From assembly GCF_000527175.1 (NCBI RefSeq), contig NZ_AZUR01000001.1:3373001-3437000 (forward strand): DNA of 64,000 bases, given 5' to 3'. The notes under the pieces were generated by a model. That model saw only the letters and a program-made list of their open reading frames with translations, had not been told where the DNA came from and ran no database searches. Shown here one piece after another: positions 60,528 through 64,000 of the stretch. Source of the DNA: Pseudogulbenkiania sp. MAI-1. Lineage in GTDB: Bacteria; Pseudomonadota; Gammaproteobacteria; Burkholderiales; Chromobacteriaceae. The position numbers were made by a program, and so were the translations under genes. The first letter of the stretch is position 1, and each line of letters begins with the position of its first letter.

Positions 60528-62684
60528 ATGAAATGGAACTCCGGCCGGCTGTGGCTTCGCATTACCGTCTATAGTCTTCTCGCGCTGCTGACCGTTCTGG
60601 TGGTGGTGCAATCGCTGATTCTCTGGCAATTCGACGAAACGGCCGTGCGCCAGACACTGGGCCAGGTGCTGCACGACCGCGGCCGCAGCGTCACCATCCG
60701 CGGCTCGATCAAGCCGCACGTGCTGCCCTTCCCCGGCCTCGACATCGACCGCATCGACATCAGCGAGCCCGGCACCGGCACGCCCGCCATCAGCATCGAC
60801 CGCATGGAAGCGCGCCTGGCCTGGCTGCCCCTGCTGTTCGGCGAACGCGAGGTCAACAAGGTGCGCGTCGACGGTCTGAAGGTCCGCCTGGCGCGCCACC
60901 CCGACGGCACCTTGTCGATCGCCGACCTGTTCCAGCGCCGCGATACCGGCCGCTTCCGCGTCAAGCTCGATTCGCTCCGGCTGCGCGAGGGCCAGATCGA
61001 CTACCTCGACCTGGCGAGCCACCGGCAGCAGACACTCAGTGCCATCAGCCTGGACGCCGACGGCCTGCGCGGCGATGCCCATCTCACCGTGGGCGGCCTG
61101 CTCAGCGGCGGCAAGCGCCCGCTGCGGCTGGCGCTGGAGACGCCGCTGACGATCCAGGACGACCAAGTCACGCTGAGCCAGTTGCAGGCGGTGGTGCTGT
61201 CCGAGGTGGAAGGTCTGGGTGAAAGCAAGCTCAGCGCCAGCGGCCTGTTGCGCCTCAACTTCGCCGCCTTGCAGGCCACCGGCGAACAACTGGGACTGAC
61301 CCTGAGCAGCGATAATCCCAAGAGCACCTTCACGCTGCGCGTGCCGGCACTCGGCGCCAGCTTCAAGGAAGTCACCACGCCGCTGGCCACGCTCGACGGC
61401 CAGTTGACCTACGGCCAGACCCATTACGAAACCGCGGCCCGCTTCGACAACGTCAAGCTCGACGAAGCCGGCCTGAACGCCGACCGGATGGCCGGCGATT
61501 TCAGCTGGAGCGTCGGCCGGCAGCGCGTCAACCTGAAGCTCGACGCACCGTTCTCGCTGCTGGCGATGAACCAGATCCGCATGCAGCCCTTGTCGCTGAT
61601 GGCGCAGGTGGTCACCCCGCTGCTGCCGCGCGGCCAACTGGTCGCCAAGATGGAAGGCGCGCTAGACGGCACGCTGGACGACGACCAGCTCAACCTGCGC
61701 GTGGCCGGCAAGCTGGACGGTTCGGACATGGCGATCACGGTGAGCCAGTACGGCTTCCTCAAGCCGCGCCACGAAGCCACGGTGACCATCGGCAAGCTCG
61801 ACCTCAACCGCTACCTGCCGGAGAACACCGACACCGCCGCCGTGGCGCTGTTCCAGGACACCCGGCCGATTCCGCTCGACTGGCTCGACTACGTCGACCT
61901 GAGCGGCAAGGTCACCATCGGCGAACTGGCCTTCGGCCGCTTCCGCGTCAACGACGTGTCGGCCAGCGTGCTGGCCACGCCGCAGCAACTGGCGCTGGAC
62001 CAGTTGAGCGCCAGCATCTACCAGGGCCGGCTGGAGGGCAGCGTGCGCCTGGCGCGCGAGGAGAAGGCGCCGACGCTGGAGCTGAAGCAGACGCTCAACG
62101 CCATGCACATCCGTCCGCTGCTGCTCGACTTGTTCGACTTCAGCCGCCTGGACGGCATCGGCAGCGGTGAGGTTGACGTCAAGGCCCGCGGCCTGTCCTT
62201 CGCCGAGCTGCGCAACACCATGAGCGGCACGGTGGCGATGAGCCTCAACAAGGGGGCGCTGAGCGGCATCGACCTGGTGGCGGCGCTGAAGAACCTGCCG
62301 TCGGAATTGAAGCAATGGAACGGCACCGCCAACCCGAACCAGAAGACCACCTTCTCGACGCTGTCGGCCAGCCTGCAGCTGGAACAGGGCGTGGCGCGCA
62401 ATCAAGACCTGAAACTGGCGTCGCAGCTGGTCAACGTCAGCGGCGGCGGCAAGCTCGACCTGGTCCAGAGCATCATCGACTACACCCTCGACGTGCAGGC
62501 CAACCCGCACGAATTCAGCCGGCTCAAGGGCGTCAACGTGCCGCTCAAGATCACCGGTCCGATCAACTCGCCGGTGTACGCGCTGGACTTCAACGCCATG
62601 GTCAAGGGCAAGAAGACCGAGAGCGAGAAGCAGGACGCGCTGAAACAGCAGCTGAAGAAGCAGATCACCACCATCCTGCCGTGA
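60528..62684 (+). CDS. AsmA family protein
   Basis: AsmA-like proteins are inner-membrane anchored, span the periplasm and help move phospholipids to the outer membrane. The 718 residues start with one membrane helix (LRITVYSLLALLTVLVVVQSL) and the AsmA N-terminal chorein-like repeat (VTIRGSIKPHVLPFPGLDI). The AsmA_2 C-terminal region follows (TMSGTVAMSLNKGALSGIDL; DYTLDVQANPHEF). The gene has a weak ribosome site and may be co-transcribed with the tRNA. A terminator follows. Confidence 0.92.
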   Translation: MKWNSGRLWLRITVYSLLALLTVLVVVQSLILWQFDETAVRQTLGQVLHDRGRSVTIRGSIKPHVLPFPGLDIDRIDISEPGTGTPAISIDRMEARLAWLPLLFGEREVNKVRVDGLKVRLARHPDGTLSIADLFQRRDTGRFRVKLDSLRLREGQIDYLDLASHRQQTLSAISLDADGLRGDAHLTVGGLLSGGKRPLRLALETPLTIQDDQVTLSQLQAVVLSEVEGLGESKLSASGLLRLNFAALQATGEQLGLTLSSDNPKSTFTLRVPALGASFKEVTTPLATLDGQLTYGQTHYETAARFDNVKLDEAGLNADRMAGDFSWSVGRQRVNLKLDAPFSLLAMNQIRMQPLSLMAQVVTPLLPRGQLVAKMEGALDGTLDDDQLNLRVAGKLDGSDMAITVSQYGFLKPRHEATVTIGKLDLNRYLPENTDTAAVALFQDTRPIPLDWLDYVDLSGKVTIGELAFGRFRVNDVSASVLATPQQLALDQLSASIYQGRLEGSVRLAREEKAPTLELKQTLNAMHIRPLLLDLFDFSRLDGIGSGEVDVKARGLSFAELRNTMSGTVAMSLNKGALSGIDLVAALKNLPSELKQWNGTANPNQKTTFSTLSASLQLEQGVARNQDLKLASQLVNVSGGGKLDLVQSIIDYTLDVQANPHEFSRLKGVNVPLKITGPINSPVYALDFNAMVKGKKTESEKQDALKQQLKKQITTILP

Positions 62685-62697
62685 CGGTGGCAACAAG

Positions 62698-62734
62698 AAG
62701 GCCGCAGCGGAGCAATCCGACTGCGGCCTTTTTG
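62698..62734. terminator. Terminator between asmA and the Kef-type gene
   Basis: AAGGCCGCAG / CTGCGGCCTT stem with a 13-base loop, followed by TTTTT. Serves asmA and, less well, the convergent gene. Confidence 0.88.
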
Positions 62735-62749
62735 CCGTCCACCCGGCTC

Positions 62750-64000
62750 TCAGCCCTGCAGCACCCGCGCCTCGGCCAGCGCCAGCTGCTCCGGCGTGCC
62801 CAGCACCACCAGCACGTCGCCCTGCATCACCTCGAACTCCGGCTCGACCTCGCTGCGGCGGATGTGGCGGCGGCGCACCGCCTTCAGCTCCACCCCCAGC
62901 TCATCCAGTCCGATCTCCTTCAGCGAATGGCCGATGGCGGCCGCTCCGGCACAGACCTGGATGCTCAACAGTCGCGGCAGCTGCGCCTCGTCCAGCCCCT
63001 CGGCGTCGTCGCTGGCGCCGCGGAAGAAGCCCTTGAACAGGCTGTAGCGCTCCTCGCGCACCGCGCGGATGCGGCGCAGCACGCGCTTGAGCGGCACGCC
63101 GGTCACCATCAGCGCCTGGGTCGCCAGCATCAGGCTGCCCTCCATCACCTCGGCCACCACCTCGTCGGCGCCGGCCCGGCGCAGCGACTCCATGTCGCTG
63201 TCGTCGACGGTGCGCACGATCACCGGCAGGTCGCTGCGCAGCGACTGCACCATGTTGAGAATGCGCAGCGCGGCATGGGTATCGGCGAAGGTCACCACCA
63301 CCGCCTTGGCGCGCATCAGGCCGGCGGCGATCAGCACCTCCTTCTTGCCGGCGTCGCCGAACACCACCGGGTCGCCCGCCTCGCCCGCCTCGCGCACCCG
63401 GTCCGGGTCCAGGTCGAGCGCGAAGAACGGGATCGACTCCTTCTCCAGCAGCCGCGCCAGCACCTGGCCGCTGCGCCCGTAGCCGCAGATCAGCACGTGC
63501 TCGCTCTTCGACATGCTCTCCACCAGCAGCTGGTGCAGGTTCAGCGCCTGCATCATCCAGTCCTGCTTGATCAGCCTACGGGTGATCTTGTCGCCGTGCA
63601 GGATCAGGAACGGCGCCACCAACATCGACAGCAGGATGGCGGCGATGGCCGCCTGCTCGGTCTGCGCCTCGATCAGGCCCAGCTTGCCCGACAGCGCCAA
63701 CAGCACGAAGCCGAACTCGCCGCCCTGCGCCAGCGCCAGCGCGCCGCGCATGGCATCGTTGGCCTTGTGGCCGAAGGCGCGTGCCAGGCCGAACACGATG
63801 CCGAGCTTGACCGGCACCAGCAGCGCCACCAACAGCAGCACCTCGCCGGCGTGGGTGTACAACACCGGCAGCTGCACGCGCATGCCGACGGTGATGAAGA
63901 AGAAGCCGAGCAGGATGTCGCGGAACGGCTTGATGTCCTCCTCCACCTGGTAGCGGTACTCGGTCTCCGAGATCAGCATGCCGGCGACGAAGGCCCCCAG
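62750..64000 (-). CDS. Kef-type (CPA2) cation/proton antiporter with TrkA-N domain, partial
   Basis: The reading frame runs off the right edge of the window, so the first helices are missing. The visible 416 residues have the last membrane helices of the CPA2 antiporter (FFFITVGMRVQLPV; ALALAQGGEFGFVLLAL). A TrkA-N NAD(H)-binding domain (HVLICGYGRSGQVLARLLE) and a TrkA-C domain (VMQGDVLVVLGTPEQLALAE) follow. The pattern is like KefB/KefC/YbaL, which move potassium against protons and are gated by glutathione adducts or nucleotides. No KefG partner is in view. Confidence 0.9.
   Translation of the reverse strand: MGAFVAGMLISETEYRYQVEEDIKPFRDILLGFFFITVGMRVQLPVLYTHAGEVLLLVALLVPVKLGIVFGLARAFGHKANDAMRGALALAQGGEFGFVLLALSGKLGLIEAQTEQAAIAAILLSMLVAPFLILHGDKITRRLIKQDWMMQALNLHQLLVESMSKSEHVLICGYGRSGQVLARLLEKESIPFFALDLDPDRVREAGEAGDPVVFGDAGKKEVLIAAGLMRAKAVVVTFADTHAALRILNMVQSLRSDLPVIVRTVDDSDMESLRRAGADEVVAEVMEGSLMLATQALMVTGVPLKRVLRRIRAVREERYSLFKGFFRGASDDAEGLDEAQLPRLLSIQVCAGAAAIGHSLKEIGLDELGVELKAVRRRHIRRSEVEPEFEVMQGDVLVVLGTPEQLALAEARVLQG

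Overview
The window is GC-rich (roughly 65% by eye), densely coding and typical of a betaproteobacterial chromosome. The order minC-minD-minE-oxyR, a phasin gene, coq7, NhaD-type and Kef-type transporters, and a polar-flagellum set (flhB, flhA, flhF, flhG, fliA) point to a motile, polyhydroxyalkanoate-storing member of the Neisseriales (Chromobacteriaceae-like). The genus is an inference. No phage, insertion sequence with transposase, CRISPR array or plasmid gene is visible.

Layout. 1-7 kb: the end of an EF-hand membrane protein, aidB, and gcvT-gcvH-gcvP behind a tandem glycine riboswitch. 7-8.4 kb: gluQ and fdxA, divergent. 8.4-16.1 kb: signalling block with a FlrB/FleS-like kinase, two tandem cheV genes, cheY, cheZ, cheA and a degenerate EAL-HDOD protein. 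16.1-18.1 kb: tsaB-rimI-uracil-DNA glycosylase, overlapping. 18.3-20.3 kb: a GntR regulator and thyA-folA. 20.5-27.6 kb: flhB-flhA-flhF-flhG-fliA-motC. 27.7-30.4 kb: a umuC-like polymerase coupled to a DnaQ/GIY-YIG nuclease. 30.5-30.9 kb: a duplicated tRNA-Arg/tRNA-Glu pair. 31-36.9 kb: nhaD-type antiporter, coq7, ppa, a flavodoxin-like reductase, a LysR regulator, a 6-phosphogluconate-dehydrogenase-like pseudoenzyme and a phasin. 37-40 kb: minCDE-oxyR. 40-42 kb: an aminotransferase and a divergent MarR regulator. 41.8-50 kb: a long minus-strand cluster (S4 protein, Cys-rich protein, PHP phosphoesterase, yciO, M50 protease, trpS, scpA, scpB, rluB, greB) interrupted by repeats. 50-55.4 kb: NadR-like ATPase, ansA, a secreted protein, a second-type EF-G and a DUF190 protein. 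55.7-59.6 kb: a YehZYXW-type osmoprotectant ABC importer. 59.7-64 kb: a monohaem cytochrome, tRNA-Gly, asmA and a truncated Kef-type antiporter.

How they work together. Two separate blocks serve motility. The che block makes the kinase, response regulator, phosphatase and two CheV adaptors. The flh block makes the export gate, the pole-selection GTPase and its partner, sigma-28 and one stator subunit. CheW, CheR, CheB, MotD, FleR/FlrC and FleQ/FlrA must lie elsewhere if they exist. The scpA-scpB, minCDE, tRNA and trpS genes are housekeeping.

Most unusual signals: (1) an FlhG that keeps its FlhF-activating N-terminal motif but has lost both P-loop lysines; (2) two imperfect-palindrome repeats placed exactly at the stop codons of scpA and rluB, whose arms differ by compensating changes, one with a second palindromic element as its core; (3) three copies of an ~80-bp repeat carrying a DnaA-box-like 9-mer, at least two of them ending in a terminator-like hairpin, flanking a NadR-like gene; (4) a 6-phosphogluconate-dehydrogenase-like protein without its catalytic residues; (5) a umuC gene without umuD, translationally linked to an exonuclease-endonuclease fusion.
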